Assembly (NCBI GenBank): GCA_947458415.1
Contig: CANGZG010000018.1
Span: forward strand, 1-21,326
Source of the DNA: Comamonadaceae bacterium
GTDB taxonomy: Bacteria > Pseudomonadota > Gammaproteobacteria > Burkholderiales > Burkholderiaceae_C
DNA: 21,326 nucleotides
Reading direction: 5' to 3'
Shown: piece after piece, positions 1-7,355 of the stretch
Layout: the number at the start of each line of letters is the position of its first letter
Position numbering within the stretch: the first letter of the stretch is position 1
Notes under the pieces: model-generated
Seen by the model: only the letters and a program-made list of their open reading frames with translations
Told to the model about the DNA's origin: nothing
Databases searched by the model: none
Position numbers and translations under genes: made by a program

Positions 1-867
1 ACGGTATTGACCGCGGCGGTTGTGGTCGGTTTGTTTTTGGTGACGGCTGGTTTTTTATTGCATTTCGTCGGATTCAAAATCGCTGTGGAATACAACCCCG
101 ACTTGGCCCGAAGCATCGGTGGCGTCACCACCGAGGCAGAGCAAAAGCGCATGGAGTCCATTTACCGGGATCACTTGAGCCAGTTGCGCGAGTCCATGCA
201 CAACACGGTCAACGAAATCCGCCAACTCGAGACCATGAAAAACCGGTTCATGGAAATGGCCACGCCAAACGTGGTGCGCGACAAGATCAACCGCCGCGAT
301 GACAACAAGGGTGGCCCGCTCGTGGCACCCAAGCCTTTTTCCAGTTTGTTTCGCCAGCCTTTGGGCATTGAGTTTGACCAAACCTTGCAGGATTTTGTGC
401 AAACCCAGCATGCGGTGCTGGAACTTCGCACGAATTGGGAGCAGCAACTGGAGTGGTTGCACACCTTGCCCACCGGATTGCCGATTCGTGGCGACTTCAG
501 GGTCAGCAGCGGCTTTGGCATTCGCAACGACCCTTTCACTGGCGGTTTGGCCATGCATGAGGGCTTGGACTTCACTGCCAGCACTGGCACCGCAGTGATC
601 GCCACCGCCAAGGGAACCGTGACACGTTCGGGTTGGGACTTTGGCTATGGCAATGTGATCGAAGTTCAGCACGCCGAAGGTTTTTCCACCCGATATGCCC
701 ACTTGAGTAAACGCATAGCCCAAGTGGGTGATGTGATCGAGCGAGGTGGCGTGTTGGGCGAAGTTGGCAGCACAGGTCGTTCCACCGGCCCCCATTTGCA
801 CTATGAAGTCTTTATTCGTGACCGGGTGATCAACCCCGTGCAAGTGCTTCCGCTCAGTTCCAGTTGA
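1..867 (+). CDS. Membrane-anchored M23 (LytM-type) peptidoglycan endopeptidase, 5' partial
   Basis: This is a predicted periplasmic zinc endopeptidase that cuts peptidoglycan cross-links, tethered to the inner membrane. The frame is open from base 1. A TTG at base 7 could be a start, but no charged cytoplasmic segment would then precede the membrane helix, so the true start is probably upstream. Numbering from that TTG, residues 4-22 form one membrane helix, about 40-100 is a charged, probably coiled-coil stalk, and about 160-280 is the M23 domain. Zinc ligands H184 and D188 (HEGLD) and H265 (GPHLHYE), plus catalytic histidines H232 (YAHLS) and H263, are all present, so it should be active and not a degenerate LytM factor. 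It ends 19 bases before a bactofilin gene, a pairing known from alphaproteobacteria (LmdC-BacA). Family assignment is secure; the exact role is inferred. Confidence 0.9.
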   Translation, partial: TVLTAAVVVGLFLVTAGFLLHFVGFKIAVEYNPDLARSIGGVTTEAEQKRMESIYRDHLSQLRESMHNTVNEIRQLETMKNRFMEMATPNVVRDKINRRDDNKGGPLVAPKPFSSLFRQPLGIEFDQTLQDFVQTQHAVLELRTNWEQQLEWLHTLPTGLPIRGDFRVSSGFGIRNDPFTGGLAMHEGLDFTASTGTAVIATAKGTVTRSGWDFGYGNVIEVQHAEGFSTRYAHLSKRIAQVGDVIERGGVLGEVGSTGRSTGPHLHYEVFIRDRVINPVQVLPLSSS

Positions 868-886
868 GCCTCCACCGGAGATAACC

Positions 887-1327
887 ATGTTTGAGAAATT
901 GCGTGACAAACCCTTGGCCAGTTCGCAAGAGCGTTTTGAAACCTTGATTGGACGTACCACGCAAATTTATGGCCGATTGGTCTTGGTCGACAGTGTGCGC
1001 ATCGATGGCAAAGTGGTGGGCAACATTGAAACCGCCAAAGAAAGCAAAGTCACCGTGGCGATTGGTGCCAGTGGTGAAGTCTCAGGTGATGTCACGGCCC
1101 ACCGAGTCATGGTGGCCGGCAAGGTTGAAGGCAATATTTACGCCTCTGAACGGGTCGAGTTCCACAAAGACTCCGTGGTGCATGGCGATATTTCCTATGG
1201 CTCTATTGCGGTAGAGCACGGTGCGCGACTGCTGGGCTTGGTGATTCAAAACCCGGTTGGCGGCGCCAATGGCACGGCAGGCGCTGAAGCCAATTCAGCC
1301 ATTCGCCAAGCCCAAGCCAGCAAATAA
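887..1327 (+). CDS. Bactofilin (polymer-forming cytoskeletal protein)
   Basis: This 146-residue protein is a bactofilin (DUF583), a family that self-assembles without nucleotide into cytoplasmic filaments, often membrane-associated, that position cell-wall enzymes. After a short polar N-terminal tail, residues about 25-120 show the repeating short-strand pattern with regularly spaced Gly and Val (IDGKVVGNI, VSGDV, VAGKVEGNI, VVHGDISYG) typical of the right-handed beta-helix core. A disordered Ala/Asn/Gln-rich tail follows. The start is supported by GGAG at 877-880, six bases before the ATG. It lies between an M23 peptidase and a hydrolase on the same strand with gaps of 15-19 bases, so co-transcription is likely. 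The natural inference is that the filament scaffolds the upstream peptidase. Confidence 0.93.
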   Translation: MFEKLRDKPLASSQERFETLIGRTTQIYGRLVLVDSVRIDGKVVGNIETAKESKVTVAIGASGEVSGDVTAHRVMVAGKVEGNIYASERVEFHKDSVVHGDISYGSIAVEHGARLLGLVIQNPVGGANGTAGAEANSAIRQAQASK

Positions 1328-1342
1328 CCGACTGGAGCTGTC

Positions 1343-2188
1343 ATGCGGCAATCGTCTGAATGGCATGACCGCATGTACAACAACCGGGCCTTGGTTCCGG
1401 ATTTTGCCGATCACCTGCGTTTTTGGACCGGGCAATCCCAAGCCGCGCGTGAGTCACTGGGCGGCTTGACCGACCTCAGTTACGGCGCTGGCCCCAACGA
1501 AACACTGGACATTTTTCCTGCCAGCACGCCCAACGCACCGGTGATGGTGTTTTTGCACGGTGGTTATTGGCGGGCCTTGGACAAATCTGACCATTCATTC
1601 ATTGCACCTTCTTTCACGCGCGAAGGTGTGTGTGTGGTGGTGCCCAATTACGCCTTGTGTCCCGTGGTCACGATTCCCGACATCGTCATGCAAATGGTCA
1701 AGGCGCTGGCTTGGGTGTGGCGCTACATCCACCAATGGGGCGGTGACCCCAGCCGTATCCATGTCGTGGGGCATTCTGCGGGTGGGCATTTGGCAGCCAT
1801 GCTGATGGCGTGTCAGTGGCAACGGTACGCAGCAGATTTGCCTGCCGATTTGGTGAAGTCGGGTTTGTCTGTCTCCGGCTTGTTCGAATTGGAATCGGTC
1901 ATGCGCTCACCGATGTTGCAATCAGACTTGCGGCTTGACGATGCACAGGTGTTGCGCTGCAGCCCGGCTTGGATGCCCACGCCAAAGACGGGCCGTTTGT
2001 GGAGTGTGGTGGGGGCGCTCGAGAGCGAGGAATTCATTCGCCACCACCGGTTGATTCAACAGGCTTGGGGCGCTGATTATGTGCCTGTGTGTGAGGCCAT
2101 GGCAGGCTTACACCATTTCAATGTCCTGTCCTCGTTGGCTGAACCGGGGACTGATTTGAACCAGATGGCTCTGACACTGTGTCGTTGA
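1343..2188 (+). CDS. Alpha/beta hydrolase, arylformamidase (kynurenine formamidase)-like
   Basis: This 281-residue cytoplasmic alpha/beta hydrolase most resembles the esterase/arylformamidase (AFMID-like) branch. The oxyanion motif HGGYW is at 72-76 and the nucleophile elbow GHSAGG at 143-148 (Ser145). The acid is probably Glu227 in the GALESEEF segment and the base His258 in GLHHF; this triad is inferred from position. The N-terminus (EWHDRMYNNRALVPD) also matches this branch. GGAG at 1334-1337, five bases before the ATG, supports the start. It follows the bactofilin by 15 bases and is probably in the same transcript. No other kynurenine-pathway gene is visible, so formamidase activity is uncertain and a general carboxylesterase is equally possible. 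Its last 71 bases overlap the convergent exporter gene. Confidence 0.82.
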   Translation: MRQSSEWHDRMYNNRALVPDFADHLRFWTGQSQAARESLGGLTDLSYGAGPNETLDIFPASTPNAPVMVFLHGGYWRALDKSDHSFIAPSFTREGVCVVVPNYALCPVVTIPDIVMQMVKALAWVWRYIHQWGGDPSRIHVVGHSAGGHLAAMLMACQWQRYAADLPADLVKSGLSVSGLFELESVMRSPMLQSDLRLDDAQVLRCSPAWMPTPKTGRLWSVVGALESEEFIRHHRLIQQAWGADYVPVCEAMAGLHHFNVLSSLAEPGTDLNQMALTLCR

Positions 2189-3080
2189 TTGGGCGGGCAT
2201 GGGTTTTTGCATGGGTCAAAGCCGTGCCCAGCAAAATCAACAGCCCGCACCACAGCATTTGCCAAGTCAAGGTTTCGTCCAACAACCACACCCCGATGAC
2301 ATTGGCCACCAACGGAATCAAATAAGTCACACTCAAGGTCCGCGCGCCCCCTGTTTTGGCAACCAATCGGAAGTACAGCCAATAAGCCAGTCCGGTGCAC
2401 ATGGCGCCTACCATCAGCAAACCCAACCAAGCCGAACTGTCCGGCCATTGCTTCGGCCAAAACCACACGCCCGGTAACGCCAGCACCACACAGGCGCCCA
2501 GCAAGCTGCCTGTGGCCGTGGTCAACGCAGGCACTGAAGGCAAATGCCGTTGCGAAAACGCGGTCCCCAAGCCATAGCAGGTCGTTGCCAACAAACAAGC
2601 CAACACAGCCCATCCATTGGCATGGGCAGACAGCGACAAACCGCCAGGCATGTCAGCGGCCAACAAGCCCACACCCACAAACCCCAAGGACAAACCCAAG
2701 GTTCGCCAAACGGTGGGGCGCTCGCCCAGCCAGACCCAAGCGATCAAAGCGCCAAACAACGGCGAAGTGGCGTTCAATAAAGAGGACATGCCGGTGGTGA
2801 GAGACAACACGGCATAGGCATAACAAGCAAACGGGATGGCTGAATTGACAATGCCCATGCCCATCACACCGCGCCAGTGTGTTTTCAACATGCCGACCTG
2901 ACCCCGCCACACCAGCAGCGGCAACAACACCAATAACGCGATGCTGACCCGCAACCAAGCGGTTGACCATGGCCCAAATTGCTGCGAGGCCATGCGCATG
3001 AACACAAAGGACGAGCCCCAAATCGTGCCCAGTGCGACAAACTCTGGCAACCAGTGTTGCCAGCGCAAGCCGGCGCTCAC
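2118..3080 (-). CDS. EamA/DMT-family transporter (RhaT/YdcZ-like metabolite exporter)
   Basis: This is a predicted inner-membrane drug/metabolite transporter of about 320 residues with ten hydrophobic segments in two EamA repeats. The first repeat begins with the family-typical FVALGTIWGSSFVFMRMA; the loop GMSSLLNATSPLFGALIAWVWLGE ends the first half, and an equivalent VWLLDE element lies in the second. The substrate cannot be read from sequence; relatives export amino acids and other metabolites. The frame is open to 3311, but that extension lies inside ogt and is low-complexity shadow sequence. I chose the GTG at 3080, which overlaps the ogt stop (GTGA) and begins MSAGLRWQHWLPEF. The polar C-terminal tail of about 25 residues past the last helix overlaps the convergent hydrolase gene by 71 bases. 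Confidence 0.88.
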   Translation of the reverse strand: MSAGLRWQHWLPEFVALGTIWGSSFVFMRMASQQFGPWSTAWLRVSIALLVLLPLLVWRGQVGMLKTHWRGVMGMGIVNSAIPFACYAYAVLSLTTGMSSLLNATSPLFGALIAWVWLGERPTVWRTLGLSLGFVGVGLLAADMPGGLSLSAHANGWAVLACLLATTCYGLGTAFSQRHLPSVPALTTATGSLLGACVVLALPGVWFWPKQWPDSSAWLGLLMVGAMCTGLAYWLYFRLVAKTGGARTLSVTYLIPLVANVIGVWLLDETLTWQMLWCGLLILLGTALTHAKTHARPINDTVSEPSGSNQSPVQPTRTGH

Positions 3081-3595
3081 AGCAACGTGCCTTCGATTTT
3101 CAGCAGAGAAATTTTGCGATCCAAACCGCCTGCATAGCCTGTCAATGCGCCGTTGCTCGCCATCACGCGGTGGCATGGCAGAAAAATACTCAACGGATTG
3201 CGACCCACCGCCATGCCGACGGCACGGGCGGATTGGGGTTTGCCAATGAACCGCGCGATGTCGGCATAGGACGTGAATTTGCCAAACGGGATCATGGCCA
3301 GCGCCTCCCACACTTGGTGTTGAAAACCCGTGCCGCCCAGAGGTGTCAATGGCAATTCAAACAGCTGGCGCTTGCCTGCAAAATAGTCTGACAGCTGCGC
3401 TTTGGCTTGCAGCAGCCAAGATTGACTCGGTCCCCAAGGCAAGTGATGCAGATCCGGAACATGTTTTTGGTGCGCGAACCATGCGCCGCAAAGCCCCTGT
3501 TGACTCGCCACCAATGTCATTTGACCCAATGGGGTTTGCACGGGCATTTGCCATTGGTCTGAAGAAAAATTCGGGGAGGGGTGGCTGTGATGCAT
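3077..3595 (-). CDS. ogt: Methylated-DNA--[protein]-cysteine S-methyltransferase
   Basis: This suicide DNA-repair protein moves the alkyl group from O6-alkylguanine or O4-alkylthymine to its own cysteine. Numbering from the ATG at 3595 (172 residues), the PCHRV active-site motif has Cys141; Arg124 and Asn133 lie in the conserved helix-turn-helix stretch (SARAVGMAVGRNP), and a GYAGGLDRK segment follows. The N-terminal ribonuclease-like domain is short and there is no Ada-type Zn domain, so it is of the Ogt type. An in-frame ATG at 3637 would add 14 residues (MQVQSVKFF...) and cannot be excluded; neither start has a good ribosome-binding site. I prefer 3595 because a -10-like box lies six bases before it. 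Its stop overlaps the GTG start of the exporter, so the two are probably translated from one mRNA. Confidence 0.9.
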   Translation of the reverse strand: MHHSHPSPNFSSDQWQMPVQTPLGQMTLVASQQGLCGAWFAHQKHVPDLHHLPWGPSQSWLLQAKAQLSDYFAGKRQLFELPLTPLGGTGFQHQVWEALAMIPFGKFTSYADIARFIGKPQSARAVGMAVGRNPLSIFLPCHRVMASNGALTGYAGGLDRKISLLKIEGTLL

Positions 3596-3601
3596 GCATG
3601 C

Positions 3602-3630
3602 ATTATTTATGAAAAATTTGACGGACTGAA
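3602..3630 (-). promoter_or_regulatory. Possible ogt promoter
   Basis: On the minus strand, TTCAGT (3625-3630, a weak -35) and AATAAT (3602-3607, five of six matches to the -10 consensus) are 17 bases apart. The expected transcription start falls at or next to the ATG at 3595, which would give a leaderless ogt message. The alternating TGCATGCATGCA palindrome at 3591-3602 covers this start. Reading by eye only; the -35 is poor. Confidence 0.3.
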
Positions 3631-3681
3631 CCTGCATGAATCAGCAGGATGTCAGTCACACAACTCACAAAACCCGCCCCC

Positions 3682-3687
3682 TACAAT
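3682..3687 (+). promoter_or_regulatory. Possible -10 box for the phosphomannomutase-waaC-waaA unit
   Basis: TACAAT lies eight bases before the ATG at 3696 and matches the sigma-70 -10 consensus at five of six positions. No recognisable -35 is found 16-18 bases upstream and there is no Shine-Dalgarno sequence before the ATG. If real, the transcript would start within a base or two of the start codon. Confidence 0.3.
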
Positions 3688-3695
3688 GCCGGTAT

Positions 3696-5096
3696 ATGAA
3701 CATTGAGCCATCTGTTTTCAAAGCGTACGACATACGCGGTGTGGTGCCGGATGCGTTGCACCCCGAGATGGCGGTGGCCTTGGGCCGCAGTTTTGGGACG
3801 CAAGCCTTGGCCCAAGGTCAACAGCGTGTGGCAGTGGGGCGCGACGGGCGATTAAGCGGGCCCGTGCTCGCGCAGGCGCTGATACAAGGTTTGGTTGAGG
3901 CGGGTATACAGGTGCTTGATGTGGGCATGGTGACCACGCCGCAGTTGTATTTCGCAGCCAGTACCTTGTGTGAAAGTGGCATTCAAATCACGGGCAGCCA
4001 CAACCCCAAAGACTACAACGGTTTCAAAATGGTCATGGCGGGGCGAGCGATTCACGGCGATGAGATTCAATCGTTGCGACACATGATGCAAGCTCAAACA
4101 TGGCAACTGCGCAGTGGCGGCAGCGTGCAAATGGTGTCTGTGTTGCAAGCTTACGAAGAGCGCATAGTGCAAGACATACAACTGGCCCGTCCCATGCGCA
4201 TCGTGGTCGATTCAGGCAACGGCGTAGCAGGCGCCACCGCGCCGCAGATCTTGCGTGCCATTGGCTGCGACGTCATCGAATTGTTCAGCGAAGTCGATGG
4301 CCATTTTCCCAACCACCATCCTGACCCAAGCAAGCCGGAAAACTTGCGCGATTTGATCGCTGCAATGCAAAACACCGGTGCAGAGTTGGGACTGGCATTT
4401 GACGGCGACGGGGACCGTTTGGGCATCGTCACCCGGGACGGTCAAACCATTTATCCCGACCGGCAAATGATGTTGTTTGCGCGTGATGTGCTCTCCCGTC
4501 AGCCCGGAGGCACGATCGTCTTCGATGTGAAATGCTCGCAACGGCTCGCGCCTTTCATTCGTGAAGCTGGTGGTGTACCTTTGATGTTCAAGACCGGACA
4601 CTCGCTGATCAAAGCCCAAATGAAAGCCATTGGTTCGCCATTGGGCGGTGAGATGAGCGGCCATGTCTTTTTCAAAGAGCGCTGGTTTGGGTTTGACGAT
4701 GGCACGTACGCAGGTTGCCGGTTGTTGGAAATCCTCAGTCGCCATGCGGATGCCAATCAGGTGTTGCACAGTTTGCCCACCAGCGAATCCACGCCTGAGT
4801 TGAATGTGCCCTGCGCGGAGGGCGAACCTCACCGCGTCACGGCCGAATTGTTGGCGCATGTGTCAGCCCACGGATTGCCATCGCGTCAACATGAACCGGT
4901 GTTGTGTGACATCGATGGTGTGCGCATCGATTGGAACGATGGCTTCGGTTTGGTGCGGGCATCTAACACCACGCCGGTATTGGTCTTGCGCTTTGAGGGC
5001 CAAACCCCTTCCGCTTTGCATCGGATTGAAACCGACATGATGGCGTTGCTGCGTCACATCAAACCTGACGCCAACCTGCAAGAGGCGGCGCATTGA
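3696..5096 (+). CDS. Phosphomannomutase/phosphoglucomutase
   Basis: This 466-residue cytoplasmic alpha-D-phosphohexomutase interconverts 6-phospho and 1-phospho forms of mannose or glucose, feeding NDP-sugar and LPS/exopolysaccharide synthesis. The four active-site loops are all present: phosphoserine loop TGSHNPKDYNG with Ser101; metal loop DGDGDR with D236, D238 and D240; sugar-specificity loop GGEMSGH at 317-323 (the GEMSGH form usual in dual-specific AlgC-like enzymes); and phosphate loop RASNTTP at 421-427. I chose the ATG at 3696 because FKAYDIRG close to the N-terminus is standard; an in-frame ATG at 3636 would add 20 residues unlike the family. Its TGA overlaps the TTG start of waaC. 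AlgC/ManB is the likely function, but specificity cannot be read with certainty. Confidence 0.93.
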   Translation: MNIEPSVFKAYDIRGVVPDALHPEMAVALGRSFGTQALAQGQQRVAVGRDGRLSGPVLAQALIQGLVEAGIQVLDVGMVTTPQLYFAASTLCESGIQITGSHNPKDYNGFKMVMAGRAIHGDEIQSLRHMMQAQTWQLRSGGSVQMVSVLQAYEERIVQDIQLARPMRIVVDSGNGVAGATAPQILRAIGCDVIELFSEVDGHFPNHHPDPSKPENLRDLIAAMQNTGAELGLAFDGDGDRLGIVTRDGQTIYPDRQMMLFARDVLSRQPGGTIVFDVKCSQRLAPFIREAGGVPLMFKTGHSLIKAQMKAIGSPLGGEMSGHVFFKERWFGFDDGTYAGCRLLEILSRHADANQVLHSLPTSESTPELNVPCAEGEPHRVTAELLAHVSAHGLPSRQHEPVLCDIDGVRIDWNDGFGLVRASNTTPVLVLRFEGQTPSALHRIETDMMALLRHIKPDANLQEAAH

Positions 5097-6085
5097 GGGT
5101 ATTGGTGGTCAAGTTGTCTTCTCTGGGGGACGTGGTGCACAGCTTGCCCGCTGCGATGGACATGCGATCGGCGCTGCCTGGCATCCACATCGATTGGGTG
5201 GTTGAAGAAGGGTTTGCACCGCTGTTGCGTATCTGCCCAGCCGTTGACCGTGTCATTCCCTGTCGATTGCGTGCTTGGCGCAAACAATGGTGGTCTGCCG
5301 ACACGCGCATGCAATGGCGTGCATTCATCGATGATTTGCAAGCACAACCCTACGATGCCATCATCGATTTGCAAGGCTTGACCAAATCGGCATTCATCGC
5401 GAAATTGGCAAAACTCACCTCCCATGGTCGACGCTTTGCCATGGCCAACCGCACGCAAGGTTCAGCTTATGAATCGCCGACGCGGTGGGTGTCTGATGTG
5501 GCCATACCTTGTGCTTGGCGCAGCCACGCCGTACAGCGAGCACGCCATGTGTGTGCGCAGGCTTTGGGGTATGGCGAGCCCATTGAGTCGCACCAAACTT
5601 TGTTTGCCTCGCCTGACACACAGGTGTTACCCAACACCGTGGCGCTGGTGCATGGCACCTCGCGGCCAGACAAATCTTGGCCGCTGTCCGATTGGATCAA
5701 ATTGGCGCAGTATTTGGTGGAACGCGGGCACGCATTGGGAATTCCGCAATCGAATGACGAAGAAGCGCAGACCGCTGCCCGCATCGCCGCTGCCGTGCCC
5801 CAAGCGACAGTCTGGCCTCGTGGCAATGTGTTGTCGTTGACCGGATCGCTGGCCGCATGCGCGGGGGTGATCGGCGTGGACAGTGGGCCCAGCCACATCG
5901 CCGTGGCGTTGGGCTTACCGCATGTGCAGATATACAACTTCGACACCGCGTGGCGCACCGGTCCATTGGACTGTGGCTGGCAGCAAAGTGTGTATGCCAA
6001 GCCTTCTCCCACACCCGAGTTGGTTTTGCATGCCTGGCTCAACGGGTTGCAAGCCCACGCCTTCGCCAAAGAAAGCCAGACATGA
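5093..6085 (+). CDS. waaC: Lipopolysaccharide heptosyltransferase I
   Basis: This 330-residue GT-B glycosyltransferase (family 9) adds the first L-glycero-D-manno-heptose to Kdo2-lipid A on the cytoplasmic face of the inner membrane. The N-terminus MRVLVVKLSSLGDVVHSLPA is the family hallmark, with Asp13 as the likely catalytic base. The donor-binding half has VHGTSRPDKSWP (187-198) with Lys194 and the GVDSGPSHIAVALGLP segment with Asp263. The start is a TTG overlapping the previous stop (TTGA). It is preferred because it gives the correct N-terminus exactly, and its use implies translational coupling to the mutase. The next gene, waaA, starts inside this gene's stop codon (ATGA). Assignment as WaaC and not WaaF rests on the N-terminal and donor-loop pattern and the adjacency to waaA. 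Confidence 0.92.
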   Translation: MRVLVVKLSSLGDVVHSLPAAMDMRSALPGIHIDWVVEEGFAPLLRICPAVDRVIPCRLRAWRKQWWSADTRMQWRAFIDDLQAQPYDAIIDLQGLTKSAFIAKLAKLTSHGRRFAMANRTQGSAYESPTRWVSDVAIPCAWRSHAVQRARHVCAQALGYGEPIESHQTLFASPDTQVLPNTVALVHGTSRPDKSWPLSDWIKLAQYLVERGHALGIPQSNDEEAQTAARIAAAVPQATVWPRGNVLSLTGSLAACAGVIGVDSGPSHIAVALGLPHVQIYNFDTAWRTGPLDCGWQQSVYAKPSPTPELVLHAWLNGLQAHAFAKESQT

Positions 6086-7350
6086 GCTTGTTTGTGTATG
6101 GCTGGTTGATGCGGTTGTTGTCCCCGTTCTTGTTGCTGAAGTTGTATTTGCGTGCCCGCAAAGAACCGATGTATGGCTTGTCCGTGGCAGAGCGGTTTGG
6201 CTATTACGACATGAGCCAAAGTAGCGGCGCGGTATGGTTTCATGCGGTGTCGCTGGGCGAAACCCGCGCCATTCAAGCCTTGGTGATGGCCATGCGCCAA
6301 GCGCACCCTGGCATGAAATTTGTGTTCACCCATGGCACGGCGACCGGCAGAGAACAAGGCCTGAGTTTGTTGGAAGACGGCGATGTGCAAGTGTGGCAGC
6401 CTTGGGACACGCCGGCATCGGTCGCCAGATTTTTTCGCCAGTTTCAACCTCGCATCGGTTTTTTGGTGGACACCGAGGTATGGCCTGTGATGGTCGATCA
6501 GGCGCAACAGCACGGGGTGCCGATGGTGTTGCTGAATGCGCGACTCAGTCCCAAGTCGTTGCGCCGGTCCATGCAGTGGTCTGCGCTGGCGAGACCGGCT
6601 TTCAATGCATTGCATGCGGTGTGGGCACAGTCCGACCAAGACGCCAAACGCTTTCAGGCACTGGGCGTGACTGTGCAATCGGTGATGGGCAACCTCAAAT
6701 TTGACGCCGTGCCCGACCCGCAGCAACGACAGCAAGGCTTGGTGTGGCGTCAAGCCATGAGCAGACCGGTGGTGTTGCTGGCCATTTCGCGCGAGGGTGA
6801 AGAGAGTGCCTTGCTCGATGTGCTGGCGCAACAACCAGCCTATTTAAAAGACGTGCAATGGTGGTTGGTGCCCAGGCACCCGCAGCGCTTCGCGCAAGTG
6901 GCCGCACTGGTGCACGCCAAAGGCCTGTCCATGCAACAACGCAGCGAGTGGGATGCTCTGCCAGCGCTACCCCACTTACAGCCGCAGACCCAAGTGGTGT
7001 TGGGCGACAGCATGGGCGAGATGCCGTTTTATTTCGGTGCGGCCAGTGTGTGTTTGTTGGGCGGGAGTTTTGAGCCCTTGGGCGGTCAAAATTTGATCGA
7101 AGCTTGCGCTTGTGCCTGTCCGGTGGTGATGGGCCCGCACACATTCAATTTTGCGCAGGCCGCGCAACTGGCGCTGCAAGATGGGGCCGCGGTTCGCGTC
7201 AAGGACATGGCTGAGGCGGTCAAGACCGCTTACCAACTGGCCATGGACCGCACAGCATGTGAGCAGAAATCAGCCTTGGCCACCCAATTTGCATCACGTC
7301 ACCAAGGTGCGGTGCAACGTTGTTTGGCCTTGATGCAACCGCTGATGTGA
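6082..7350 (+). CDS. waaA: 3-deoxy-D-manno-octulosonic acid (Kdo) transferase
   Basis: This 422-residue GT-B glycosyltransferase (family 30) moves Kdo from CMP-Kdo onto lipid IVA. An N-terminal hydrophobic anchor (about residues 4-22) is followed by RFGYY and WFHAVSLGETRA, with Glu60 as the catalytic base. The acceptor-domain VDTEVWP motif, the central FVFTHGTATG element and the donor-site block (LLGGSFEPLGGQNLIEA, then GPHTFNF) are all present. The ATG at 6082 overlaps the waaC stop; the frame is open to 5857 but that stretch is inside waaC. It should be made together with WaaC. Whether it adds one or two Kdo residues cannot be seen. It ends five bases before the convergent tolC-like gene with no terminator between. 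Confidence 0.94.
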   Translation: MSLFVYGWLMRLLSPFLLLKLYLRARKEPMYGLSVAERFGYYDMSQSSGAVWFHAVSLGETRAIQALVMAMRQAHPGMKFVFTHGTATGREQGLSLLEDGDVQVWQPWDTPASVARFFRQFQPRIGFLVDTEVWPVMVDQAQQHGVPMVLLNARLSPKSLRRSMQWSALARPAFNALHAVWAQSDQDAKRFQALGVTVQSVMGNLKFDAVPDPQQRQQGLVWRQAMSRPVVLLAISREGEESALLDVLAQQPAYLKDVQWWLVPRHPQRFAQVAALVHAKGLSMQQRSEWDALPALPHLQPQTQVVLGDSMGEMPFYFGAASVCLLGGSFEPLGGQNLIEACACACPVVMGPHTFNFAQAAQLALQDGAAVRVKDMAEAVKTAYQLAMDRTACEQKSALATQFASRHQGAVQRCLALMQPLM

Positions 7351-7355
7351 GTGTG

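Noticed and set aside
55..960. 301-codon minus-strand open frame over the M23 peptidase and bactofilin
   Set aside because: Shadow of two genes with complete motifs on the other strand; no recognisable fold.
3081..3311. N-terminal extension of the EamA transporter frame
   Set aside because: It lies wholly within ogt, encodes Arg/His-rich sequence unlike any transporter, and the GTG overlapping the ogt stop gives a normal start.
3591..3602. TGCATGCATGCA palindrome as a protein-binding site
   Set aside because: It is a simple alternating 4-base repeat overlapping the ogt start; without conservation data there is no reason to call it an operator.
5857..6081. 75-codon upstream extension of waaA
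   Set aside because: It lies inside waaC in another frame; the ATG overlapping the waaC stop gives the family N-terminus.
5467..6834. 455-codon open frame on the minus strand across waaC and waaA
   Set aside because: It is antisense to two well-supported glycosyltransferase genes, is rich in His, Gln and Arg as expected for a shadow frame, and shows no domain.
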